Source: Adiantum capillus-veneris (Eukaryota; Streptophyta; Polypodiopsida; Polypodiales; Pteridaceae). From it: 64,000 nt of DNA. The number at the start of each line of letters is the position of its first letter. Within the stretch, counting starts at the first letter, position 1. The stretch lies in NCBI GenBank assembly GCA_014529385.2, contig CM043954.1, forward strand, positions 5,805,806 through 5,869,805. Reading direction: 5' to 3'. Position numbers and translations under genes: made by a program. The notes beneath the pieces are model-generated. The model had not been told where the DNA came from, did not search any database, and saw nothing but the letters and a program-made list of their open reading frames with translations. Below are positions 43,900 to 54,739 of the stretch, in pieces.

Positions 43900-44840
43900 T
43901 GTGCACAGAGTTTCTTGCACTGGAGAAAGAGGAAAGTGCTTTGGGAGAGGCCCGTAGGAACTTGCAATCCATACAAGGCATTCACGCTTCACTCTACATC
44001 GAGGTACGTCACTCCAACACCCACTAGCCTCAAATTCATATAATACAATATCGAAGCCACTATATTTAATCATTTAACTTCTACTCTTTTGACTCTAGCA
44101 TACAAGTTTTCTTTCAAAAAGTTAAGTTTTTGGAAACATTCCCTATGACTCCTTCAAAAACTTGTGCCCATCCTCTATTTTTAGTGCTCGGAGGTCATTG
44201 TATATAGGCCTCTTTATTTGCTTGGGTGAATGATTTGTTTATTAAAAGCAATCTGTCCCTCACAATTTTTGTGGACATATCTTCTTAAGTTGCTTCCCTA
44301 TTAACTAGACATATGTCAACATCTTCATATATATAACTTACATATTGCAGCCTCAGACCAATTGTTGAATGCATACGAGTATTGTAGAGATTCACACACA
44401 TGGTGTAAAACGCAAGTGTATGTATAGCACAAAAAGCATCATGCTAAGATTTATCCATGCTATTTTTACCAAAATTATTTAGAATAGCCATTCAAGTGAT
44501 TCTCAAGATCAATATGGTATACATAGTGTATCCCCCCTCCCAAATTCTTTTAAGATGAGCTAAGTAGTGCATCCTTTGTACCTCCCCCGAGTGTCACTAG
44601 TGTGAAGATGTGTGCTGAAGCAAGGTCTCTTTCTACAATCCATTTGCAATGAATAAGTTCCACATGCATGTGGCCAATTGTGGACACATGCCAACTTTCT
44701 CCAAAAGCTTCTCTAGCTATCTAGTCACTACCTGATGTCAATAATGGGATCACTAGGAAACCACACTACTCACAAAAGCATTCTCCTCATAAAAGGGAGC
44801 TCAAAAGAATAGAGCTAGATAGTACTTGCATTGTTACCTT
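43900..44840. other. no recognised gene
   Basis: AT-rich DNA. A segment near 44657 (TTCCACATGCATGTGGCCAA) recurs at 45680, inside the tandem duplication that follows, so this is probably the outer part of the same old LTR region. Confidence 0.45.
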
Positions 44841-45955
44841 AGGGTGAAATATTTTTATCCAACTTACACTACACTGACATCGTGCAGACATCAAGAGTCC
44901 ATGAGAGCTAACAAACTAGATCTAATATCCATGCGAGAAAGTGTGTCCACTATTATTTAAGACAATTTCATAATGCCGGTACTAGCATTGGCATATTAAT
45001 TTACAATATTAATGCTAGTATCGGCGATCATATAGATGCCTATTATGATACCCCTATCAATGGTTGTGCCGATTCATATAGTAGGATGGATATCAAGGTG
45101 CAAACCAAGAACTGATATAGATGCTCATATCAATGACATGCTACCATATTATAGTGTTGTGCCATGACACATGCTTCAGATAAAGATGGAGGAAGACCAA
45201 GAAAAATCCCTCTTATTTATCTTCTTGACTAACTCAAGATAAGAATTCTACAATGACTCTAGTAGGTAGACAAATTTGGTGTGATCCAATTATAGTATCA
45301 TTAGTGAAGATATGTGTACCTACCAAGGCGCGCTAGCGATTAGGGTGAAATATAGTTATCCAACTTATGTACACTAGACAACATCATGCAGACATCAAAA
45401 CTCCACAACAACTAACAAACTAGATCTAGAATCTATGCAAGAAAGTGTGTCCATCAATATTTAAGGCAGTTTCATATCATCGATACTAACATTTGTATAT
45501 TAACTTACAATATCAATGCTAGTATCAGTGTTCATATAGATGCCTATTACAAGACCTCTATCAATTTCAATGCACATACCACAATGGTTATTCAGGTGGT
45601 TCAAACCAAGGATTACTATGGACACTCATATCTTTGACGTGCTACCATATTATGGTGTTGTGCCATGTGACATAAAAAAGTTCCACATGCATGTGGCCAA
45701 TTGTTGGCATGCCATGACATGGAGGGAAAACAAAGGCAAAACCTTATTCTTCATCTTCTTCACTAACTCAAGATAAAATGTCTACAATGTATAAAAAAGA
45801 GAATACAACATAAAGGGAAACTAGTACAATGGTCTAGTGTGTGAGCTAGATAGATAAGTGAGCCATCACTCTCATAGGTAGAGAATTTTTGTGCCATCCA
45901 GCTATAGTATCACTAGCAAAGATATGAATATCCATCAAGGAGTGCTAGTGATGAT
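44841..45955. repeat. ~500-bp tandem duplication in an old LTR region
   Basis: AGGGTGAAATAT at 44841 and at 45342 starts two diverged copies. Shared landmarks are CAGACATCAA, CTAACAAACTAGATCTA, AGAAAGTGTGTCCA, CATATAGATGCCTATTA, GTGCTACCATATTA and TAACTCAAGATAA. The second copy has about 100 extra bases near 45780-45880. The block ends close to 46021, where a minus-strand LTR appears to start (TGTTGAGCTATCAAGC). Confidence 0.75.
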
Positions 45956-46021
45956 GATTGTTGGTGATAGTCATCCAGGAATAGTACTCGAGTAGTACTT
46001 GTTGAGCTTGATAGCTCAACA

Positions 46022-46739
46022 TTCCCCCTAAAGCCCAATGTCATCTCCCATATGCCAAGCAAGCATCAGTCAAAATTGTTGTAGCTTCTTTGCTCCAAGG
46101 GCCTTCATGAAGATATTTGAAACTTTTTGATCCATCATCATATACTCAATGTTGATTCTGCATGCCAAGACCCTCTCTCTGAATGAAGTTAAATGCACCT
46201 CAATGTTCATCATCCTTGCATGAAACACTAAGTTAGAGCCAACTATATGATGCTAATATTGTCATAATTGATGACAATCAACCTCTATAAATTTACTCCA
46301 AATTCTTGAAGTAGCAATTACAATCATGCTACCTCACATTCTGCCACTATAGCACTCTTGTACTTTTCCTCTATACTCAATAGAGAAATGATAGGTTGCT
46401 TCTTATAGATCCATGTGATAGCACCACTCCCAAATAAAAACATGATTCCACTTGTAGACCTACGATCATATGTGCTACTAGCCCAATACACATCATCTGT
46501 GTAGCCATAGAGTTGTAACTCAACATTGGCCCTATAAAAGAGTGCATGATCCAGAATAGCACTCACATGGTGCAATGTTCACCTCATCACTACAGCCAAG
46601 TGTGGCTTCATGGGAGACTGCATAAGCTAACACACCAATCCAATTGAGTAACTCAAGTTTAGATGTGATATAGTTGAGTAGATCAAAGCACCCCCACTTG
46701 AGCCACACTCTTCCTATACAAGGTTGCATTCTCAAGTAC
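46022..46739 (-). pseudogene. Ty1/Copia RT-RNase H fragment (downstream half)
   Basis: The minus strand reads, with frame changes, LENATLYRKS, MQSPMKPHLAVV, ALFYRANVELQLYGYTDDVY, DRRSTSGIMFLFGSGAITW and KKQPIISLLSIEEKY, the end of RT and the RNase H domain of a Copia polyprotein. Remnants then run towards a purine-rich TTTAGGGGGAA and a likely 3' LTR start at 46021. The upstream half lies at 53284-53913: the coding sequence is continuous across the insertion at the duplicated GGTCAA (…NVIGQ|VLENA…). Confidence 0.8.
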
Positions 46740-46744
46740 TTGAC

Positions 46745-47243
46745 CATAGAAGGCGAGGACAATTCCAACAGGCGGGAACTGCTCCTTAGAAGGAAGACTA
46801 ACAAGAATTGCTACACCGGCAGTAATTAAGCAGTTACTACAGTAACTTTGTAAGCCTATAAATAGGACCCGCTATAGTGTCTCAAGGACTTTTTGGCTTA
46901 CAAAAATTCTTTTAACTTTTGGTTTACGAGCTCTTGCTTCTAGAACCCTAGCTTCATAAGATTTTGGCTTTCAACTCTGTAATCACTTACTCTTGTAATC
47001 AATCCTCAGACTTCTTCCGAGTTTAAGTCTATTATACGCTATACTGATTATCTTGTACTACTGATTTGAATCTATAATGCCACTCTCAGTCTTTCAATTT
47101 TCCATTTCAGTATAATTTTCCAGTAAATTCTCTATTCCAATCCAGTACTTAATCCCAATCATTACTAACTCAACTCCTAAATAATCAGTAGCTTTGAACT
47201 CTAACACTGGAATATCTGTCTGAAGAGACCAACTCCTATTCCA
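46745..47243 (+). repeat. 5' LTR of gag-protease element
   Basis: Direct copy of 52771-53282; shared landmarks are AAGGCGAGGACAATT, GCCTATAAATAGGACCC (TATA-like, 46853-46869), CTTACGAGCTCTTGCTTCTA and CTAACACTGGAATA. Substitutions are frequent, so the insertion is much older than Copia copy 1. Confidence 0.85.
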
Positions 47244-47821
47244 TTTTGGCGATCACACAATGGTTAGATCTGATTGCTCTTAGATCAACGAGCTATGTCT
47301 CCTAGTTATAATTCTCAACTACCAACATGCCACCCAAAGTCAGTTGTAGTCAAAAATCGTCAACCCGTTTTCACAATGATTCCACCCCTGTCGACCCTAT
47401 TCCAGAAGTGTCAAAAAGAGAGTCTGATACTAAGAGGGACCGCAAGTGTGAGACTAAGGCTCGGGAGGAGAAGATTAATGATGATGAGGCCAGAGACTCT
47501 CAGCATTCCAGTCACTCAAGGAGGAGAAGGGTTGAGCATGAGGAACGCAAAACCAAGACTCAAGGTCCTCGGTCCAGGCACAAGACAACTGAAGCCAAGG
47601 GTAGCAAAGGCAGTCGTCATAGTAGAAGCAGAAAGGCCAAGGAAGAGACTGAGAGTGAAACTAAAATAGAAGGTCACTTGGATGCCGACACTGATCATTA
47701 CAAAAAGTCATCCAGATGTAGTCGGGCTACCAAGACCAGAGGAAACAAATCTGATACGAATAGTCATGATTACACTGCTTCATTAAAAATATATTTTCCA
47801 ATGTTCAAAGGTGGGAAAAAT

Positions 47822-50593
47822 TGTGAGGTCCCCACCCCATCGTATCAAACAACGGATCTGATGGTAAACCTGGTGGCCACTAGATCTATAGTGGAAGCAA
47901 AAAAAATGGTTCAGGGTTCAACTAGCGGACGATCTCTCATCACAAGGTGAGTCGAGTTCGAGCCTGCTAGCAACGAGATCTAGCTCCACCTTGCAGGGGA
48001 AGCGTACTTAATTATCTAGCGATCCTAAGACCCACCTTCCAAGAGGAGAGAAACCCCGAGTGCCTTTTTCCCCATGTTTCAGAGGCACGTACTCTCGAGG
48101 ATTCGCCGCTCTAGGGGCAATGAGTAATACTAATATCGAGTAAGCACTATGGGGACAGAGAGTTCCCGACCAATCGGGACCACCCGTCTCGTAGGCATTG
48201 GCAACCCGAGCCAAGCCCCCACTTTCCACCCCCACACTCAAACTTCCTTGTGTGACCTAATTACTACCACAAAGGTTGTTCAACATAGATATTCCTTGTT
48301 TAATTCCGAATCACGTGGTTCGTTAAAATAGCCCTTCAACCAGTATTGCAAACAACACCAAGACAAAATTCTAGTAAAAATTCTACTCAAACTTATTCAT
48401 AAAAGTTCTAATGTTCTGGAGGTACAACATCCCCCCTCCAGCGAGAGTTCACTCCTCCCGTTGTCGCCTAGCTGCCCATACAACTAGGTATGTCCACCTC
48501 ATAGAAAGCACGTCATGGACACTCCCACCGCATAGAAAGCAAGACGTGGGTTCCCACCGCATAGAAAGCAAGTCGTGGGTATCCACCGCATAGAAAGCAA
48601 GTCGTGGATTCAAGAGCCCTTAACGAGGAACTCTGCCCCTTGTGATCAGTAGGGGGGTAAGGACTGATTCAACATTGGAAATAAAATGAACATGCTGAGC
48701 TAAATTTTCCCTAGCAGACATTCTTTCCTCTTGCAAACAGCATACCCATCAAATATTACCTTCCTACTTTAGAACTTAATGTACAATGATTTCAATGCCG
48801 AGGTTTCCGTCGGATTTCTCCAACATGTTTGGGGATATGAGCATTCCTAACTGGCGTATGCAATTTTAGTTTAAACAACTTAAATAAAAATATGGTCTAC
48901 CTCTTCCACTTCTTTATCGATGGCCCATGAGATGGCCGGTATTTGTTCCTCCATGGGAGCCTTCCCCTTTCCGTTGACATTGCTCGTTCTTGCCTCGCGA
49001 TCATAGGCACCACCGAAGCACGTCCTCTTAACCGGGGCCATTTCTCACTACTTTAAATGATTATCTTGGAGAAAGAGCTAAGGTTCGCAAGCATCATAAC
49101 AGTCCAATGGGTAGATTAGTGACATCAATTAATCCCTCCTATATGAGAGTCTAGATTTCTTTCATAAAGCAATCATTAAGGATGGCACATAATCCTATGG
49201 GAACCGGCTCTAAGATAATTACCCGGCTTACATGATCAAGAATAATTAGGATTTCACTATTGGAATTACCAGAGAATTGGATTAAGTATGATTAAACTAT
49301 TTCCTAGCAATTAGATGATGCAGATTTACCCTATGCATATGTGTGAGGAAAAACCAATTCTTAGAGACTTATTGACGGATTAATTTCTTCTTAATTACGT
49401 CTTAATGCATAAGAGAAATGAATTCAATTAAGCTACAATGTTAATGAGTGATTACAATAGTGATTCTCTTCAATCTGCACAAATACTAGCTTACCGATTA
49501 ATTACTATGCTATCTAGAGAGAGAAGATTCTGATAATTATGCTCTAATCATTAATTGAGAGTGAAGAATGGCTGATAATTCAGCTATGGAATGATGATTA
49601 CGTAATAGAGTACGAATAAGGAGAATTTAGAGAGTAGTCATAGAGATTTTCAGCTAGGAATAGGCATAATGTACAAGAAATTTTTGGTAGTAGAGAAAGG
49701 AATTTTCAGATGGCATTAATTAAACTGTCGTTACCGTGATTAAGATCTGGTAATCTTCTCGATTTTCTGATCTAATCGAGCTTCTTGAGATGAAAATTCG
49801 GCAGCACCTCCCTCCTAGCTTCTTCTTCAATAGGTGTGTGATTCGGCAGCACCTTCCAAATGTATGTGGGTGTGTGTGTATGCACTGTGTGTGTGTGTGT
49901 GTGATCATAAGTGTGTGTGTATGTGTATGCAGGTCTTTAAATAGGCTCCTACAGGCTGAAAATTGATCTGGGTTGCTAAATGCATCTGGGAGCTTCTCCA
50001 GTTAAGCATGGCAAGTCCAGTTCTCTGTCCACCAAGTGTCAGGTTGGCTTGGTTAAATGGTTCTGAGACTGAGTTGCAGGCTTGGCGCCTTTCCCAAGAC
50101 TCCCACAAAGCAAGCGGGCGCCCCCTAGCTGCTAAAGCTGATCTGGAGTGGCCTGGGACCTGTTCCCACACAGTCCCGGGCCCCCGGTGCCTCCCCGGAC
50201 AATTTTTAGGAAATTTGGTTCTAGGCTAAAACGGGTCATACGAATCGGATTTTGATGCCGTAAATTGCCATACGAAGCTCTAACTAAGGCATACTGGCCC
50301 GACTACCTGCCATATTTAGCAGCCCCCGGGGTCCGAAAATGCTTTTTTTTCAAATTCGGGGTACGGGTGCAAATTTTCGAGACGGTCGAGACTGGTCGGG
50401 TCGGGTGACCAAAAACTTATTATTTTTAGAAATTTTTCACAAAAATTATTTTAATTCACATTTTGAAGCTTTATAACATTCTAAACATCATGGCACTGAC
50501 GGAATCTGGAAAACTGCTAAAAATAGTAACTTATTCCATTGTATTCATTTCGTGGTACAAGGGTGCTCTTGTGATCGGGTCAGAGACCTTACA
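47822..50593 (-). mobile_element. 2.77-kb solo LTR nested in gag
   Basis: Ends are TGTGAGGTC at 47822 and GACCTTACA at 50593, the inverted termini of an LTR. It is flanked by AAAAT on both sides (47817-47821, 50594-50598). Removing it with one AAAAT restores the gag frame exactly (FKGGK|NYDP). Orientation is minus, judged from the copy at 61994 that starts TGTAAGGTCTCT on the plus strand; a TATTTAAAG box lies near 49940 on the minus strand. No internal domain or second LTR is present, so it arose by LTR-LTR recombination or is a coding-free element. It includes a (GT)n tract (49866-49920). Confidence 0.85.
48492..48610. repeat. ~28-31-bp tandem repeat in the solo LTR
   Basis: Four units of CCACC(G/T)CATAGAAAGCA(A/C)G(T/A)C(G/A)TGG. 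The unit is conserved apart from its end, which varies in length. Confidence 0.9.
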
Positions 50594-52770
50594 AAAATTA
50601 TGATCCTAATGTCCACATTCAAGACTTTGAGCAGTATGCCAAATTAAAGAATATTGATGAAGATGATTGGGAGAATATTTTCCTCAAAAAATTGAAGGAT
50701 GCAACGAGGAAATGGTATTACCACTATCCAGCTTGCCAGCTCAGGTCTTACAATAAACTGATCAAAGCTTTCATACTTGAGTACTCAGACAATAGAGGTG
50801 ATGAAAACATTCTTTGTGAACTGGACAAAATCAGGCAAGCAAAATTTTCTGTAAGAAGTCATGTGGAAAAGATCAAAGAATTGACTAGGTAGCTGCGTGC
50901 ATGGTTTCATAATGGGTTAAACAGCAAGAAGCTGAGAGAACAAGAGATACATGCACCTACAAAGAAGTTCAATGACTTGTTGTAGAGAGCTCTGAAGCTT
51001 GAGCAGCAAGCCAAGAAGGAGCGAAGCCATAAAAAGCAAAGGTCTAGTAGTAGCAGCTCTTCTACGGAGAATTCCAAATCCAGTGAGACTTCTAGCAGTT
51101 TTGATAGTAGTTCAGATGAAAAGAACAAGGACAAGGCTAAGAAAGGGTCTTGGTCTTGAAAAATTGATGAAATGGCTAGGCAGATTTCTTAAATCAGCCA
51201 TACCAGACAACCAGTCAGGAAGATGGAAACGTGGTGTTCCAAATGCAAATCCAGAGATCATGTTCCAAACAAATGCCCACATTGCACATAATGCAAATCT
51301 ATGGCCATCTGTGGAATAACTGTGGCATTCAAATCCATCATTTCAAGGAAGGTAAGGATCTGTCTCTCATTGCATCTACAAATGCCAAATCTGCCAAGGT
51401 AGAGATGACCAGTGGAGCCAAAGAAGAAAATTCAGGTACCAGCGGGACTAGTACTAGGCACGCCAAATACCAAGCGGGTACTGGCCAAGGCCGAGGTCGT
51501 TGAAATTTCCAGAATCAAAGTCTTAACTGCTGTACTTGTGGGAAATATGGGCACTTTGCAGCTCAGTGTCTAGAGGCACCCAGTACCAAGGCTACTACGG
51601 CAAAAGCACCGGAACCAGTTCCAGTATGGGCAGTCACTGATAGTAAAGGGGTGATTATTGAAGAAATTCTAGACGAGCCTGTGAAACCAGTCAATCATGG
51701 AACCAGTAAATGGGCTCAGCAAAGGGCAGTCTGGAAGGCTAAGGGCAAGGAGAAGGTTATGAGAGCTGGCAACTAAGATCATAGAGGATTTAGTTTAAAA
51801 GCTACCAGAGCAGCAGGAGAGTTTTGATTCTCGTGTTATTCAAAAGATATTAGCCCAGTATTTTGAGACCATGCTTGCTGCAGTGCAAGGACTTGTGGAG
51901 GATCTAGGGTAGGTAAAATCAAATTTGACTGCAACGGGCAGCACTGAACCGGGGAAAGCACAGTGTCTTCCTCAGTGTCAGTCAAAGCTTAGTACAAACA
52001 CCAAAACAAAGGAACGGAAATGTGAAGATAGTCCTGATTCCTTGAGTTTTGATGATATTTTCGACCAAGAGAGAGAAGAGATCCATGTTAAAATATGTGA
52101 ACGAATTTAGAAATTGACGGTCGAAATAGAAGATATCAGAAAGACTTTACCTGAAGTAGCAAAGTTTATCAAACAACAGAAAAAAGCTGAAGCCGATGCT
52201 AGAGGAGTTGATTTGTCAACTTTCATAGATAATGAGGGGCCAGTAATCCAGGTGGATTACAAGGTCAAGAAACAATGAGAGCTGCTACCCGGTGTTATAC
52301 TAGATGGAGGGGCCGGTGTGAATATTTTGGGGACACATCTTCAACAACAGCTTGGTATCACTTATTTAAAACCAGCACCCTTTAAGGTTAGAATGGTTGA
52401 TCATAGAGTTGTTCAGGCAACTGGTATGATCAACAATCTGTAGATTCGAGTGGCACTGAGACTTTTGAGGCACCAAAGGAAAAGAGCAAGAGGAAGCGGG
52501 TTTAGTGGAAGGTGTATTGGGTGGTTTCATCTCAAAATCAAGCGTTGGAATCTCCTTGGTTGGACACCCTTGGACTTACAACTATATGGGTGTCAAGCAC
52601 TCAACAAGCAAGAAGTATGGTATAAAGCTAGCAATACCAAAAGAGTACTATCATGAGGAACATCAGAAAACTCAGAAACCAGAGGGGTTCAAGGTTTCGG
52701 GTTTAGAAGGATTTTTTCCAGTCAGAAGAAAATTTTGGGTTATACCAAAATTCAAGAAAAGAGGGAAGGA

Positions 52771-53282
52771 TGTATAAGGCGAGGACAATTACAACAGGTG
52801 AGAACTGCTCCTTAGAAGGCAGACTAGCGGAAATTGCTACACCAGTAGTAATTCAACAATAATTATAGTAGCTACTGTAGTAACTTTGTAAGCCTATAAA
52901 TAGGACCCGCTACAGTGTCTCCAGAGCTTTTTGGCTTACGAAAGTTCTTGTAACTGTTGGCTTACGAGCTCTTGCTTCTAGAATCCTAGCTTCATAAGGT
53001 TTTGGATTTCAACTCTGTAATCACTTACTCCTATAATCAATTCTCAGACTTCATCCAAGTTTAAGCTTGTTGTACACTGTACTGATTATCTTGTACTACT
53101 AATCTGAATCTATAAAGCCACTCTCAGTCCTCCAATTTTCCATTTCAATACAATTTTCCAGTCAGTTCTCTATTCCAGTCGAGTACTTAGTTCCAATCAT
53201 TACTAAATGAGCTTCCTAAATAATCAGTATCTCTAAAGTCTAACACTGGAATAGCTGTTCGAAGAGACCTACTCCCATTCCA
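52771..53282 (+). repeat. 3' LTR of gag-protease element
   Basis: Starts TG directly at the purine tract and ends CA. It is the homologue of 46745-47243 and is followed by TTGAC, the target duplication. Confidence 0.85.
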
Positions 53283-53283
53283 T

Positions 53284-53913
53284 TGACCTATTACATTCCC
53301 CAGCTTCAAATTATGCTCCAAGGGCATTGAAATGGTCTTACAATCATACATACCATACTTTGTCAACATGTTCAAAGCATACTACCATTGTGACAATCAT
53401 ACACCCTCTTGTGTGAAAATAATTTCAATGCCCAAAAAGTAATGTAGATCTCTCAAATCATTCATTTCAAATTCTTGCATAAATAGAGCCTCTACACCCT
53501 TTAATTTAGCCACATTATCACCACCAACAAGTGCTTCCTTTATCCTATATAATGCCACAAAATTCTCATACCAAGCTTTAGGTGTTGTAAGCGCCATGCC
53601 AAGGACCTACCGTCGGTTGCACCATCTCTAAATGGATACACCACGATTCTTGACATTCCTCCCGCTTGAGATTGACACCAAGACAAGACTCCTCCTACTC
53701 TTCAATGCCAACTCAAGGGGTTGATAAAATTTTCTTTTTCTCATATGGATCTCTTAAGCCTTCACGCAGAGTAGGTTGCTCTAGTTCAATGTTGGATTCC
53801 ATTGACAAAGAACTATGTTGCACTATTGGATCCATGCCTTCTTCAAGTCGAATGGGTTTTTCATTGGGGATCTAGGAGTATGTATCCACATTGCATAATT
53901 TTCCCATTCATGC
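53284..53913 (-). pseudogene. Ty1/Copia RT fragment (upstream half) and linker
   Basis: The minus strand from 53597 reads AWYENFVALYRIKEALVGGD, FMQEFEMNDLRDLHYFLGIE and ALNMLTKYGMYDCKTISMPL, standard Copia RT after the YVDD block. Further upstream (53913-53640) a linker with SMESNIELEQPTLREGLRDP can be read with frame breaks. It is interrupted at 53283 by the gag-protease element and continues at 46739. Copia copy 2 has inserted at its other side. Confidence 0.75.
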
Positions 53914-54667
53914 TGTTAAGTATGGAGCCTGATTTACCCTTGTAATGTTCTGTGGTAAATGTGCACATTTGTAAGGCCCCCATTATGAGGAGAAGCCATC
54001 GTGCGTGAAGGAAAATCACTCATCGGAAACCAAAATTTTCACGGACAAGAATCAAGGGCAACTTTAGAGAGCTCGAGACTTTTTTTTTTGCCAGAATATT
54101 ATGGCCGGACGGCGGCCGGAAAGTGGTTGGAAAACAACCGGTCGGTTGGCCGGTGGCCGGTAGTCAATGGCCGATGGCCGGTGGCCGGTGGCCGGAAGTC
54201 AATGGCCAGTGGCCGAATTCAAAAGCGGACTTGTCTTCTCAAGGGCGGCCACACATGGGCGGATTGGAGGGTCCGATTTGGACTTATTCGCACAAGGGTG
54301 GCTACACATGGATGTCTCTCATAAGAGAGGGCAGCCCTTTTGGCCTATAAAAGGAGGCCATTTCTACACACATTTCATAGTGTGAAGTTGATGCAACAAG
54401 GTGAGTGTGAGGTGGTGAGACTGAAGCAAGGCGGGAGCTCTATTAAGGGTCTAATCCCTTTGTAAACTACTTCTTTTGAAGTGCTAAAGCCATTGAGTGA
54501 CTGCTTTCCCGTGGACGTAGCCCACATTGGGTGAACCATGTATATCGTGTGTACTCTCTCTCTCTCTCTCTCTCTCTCTACTCTATAATCTCTTGTGTGT
54601 GAAATCTATCTCTCTCCATTAAGTAATCTACTCAAATATCTATTTAGCTACTTCTTATTTCTTAACA
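53914..54667 (+). repeat. Copia copy 2, 5' LTR
   Basis: As copy 1, with a shorter GGCCGGTGGCC array (54147-54214), TATAAAA at 54346-54352 and a CT tract near 54556. Confidence 0.95.
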
Positions 54668-54739
54668 ACTGGTATCAGAGCAAGGTTTGCTCGTAGCTAA
54701 ATTATCTCAAGGAAAGGATTCCTTGAATTGAGTAGGGAT

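Larger units (their letters stand above)
47324..52777 (+). pseudogene. gag-retropepsin coding region, split and with stops
   Basis: ATG at 47327 (MPPKVSCSQKSSTRFHNDST), a basic/Ser-rich N-terminus, then KIYFPMFKGGK. After removal of the solo LTR the frame resumes as NYDPNVHIQDFEQYAKLK, ATRKWYYHYPACQLRSYNKL and KIRQAKFSVRSHVEKIKELT, a retrotransposon gag domain. There are two Cys-rich knuckles: WCSKCRSRDHVPNKC (about 51229) and CCTCGKYGHFAAQC (about 51527). A retropepsin follows with PGVILDGGAGVNILGTHL (about 52290) and a later GISLVGHPWTYNY. In-frame stops occur at several places (for example 50890, 50983, 51158, 52276). The last residues (PKFKKRGKDV) overlap the purine tract. RT and integrase are absent. 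Confidence 0.7.
46745..53282 (+). mobile_element. gag-protease LTR element lacking RT/integrase, inserted in old Copia
   Basis: LTRs at 46745-47243 and 52771-53282 are about 500 bp. The 3' LTR starts TGTATAAGG directly after the purine tract AAGAAAAGAGGGAAGGA and ends ATTCCA. The 5' LTR start aligns as CATAGAAGG, two transitions away from TG. TTGAC flanks both sides (46740-46744 and 53283-53287). The interior has gag, zinc knuckles and a retropepsin, then passes straight to the 3' end with no RT, RNase H or integrase. It must therefore be mobilised by another element. A solo LTR (47822-50593) is nested in gag. Confidence 0.8.

Noticed and set aside
46740-46750. Non-canonical LTR termini (ATA...CAT) for the gag-protease element
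   Set aside because: Placing the start three bases or so earlier aligns CATAGAAGG with TGTATAAGG of the 3' LTR and gives a standard TG...CA element with 5-bp duplication TTGAC; two transitions explain the 5' end.
47935-47975. GAGTTCGAGCC resembling a tRNA T-loop near the solo LTR end
   Set aside because: No matching acceptor or anticodon stems; it lies inside LTR sequence.
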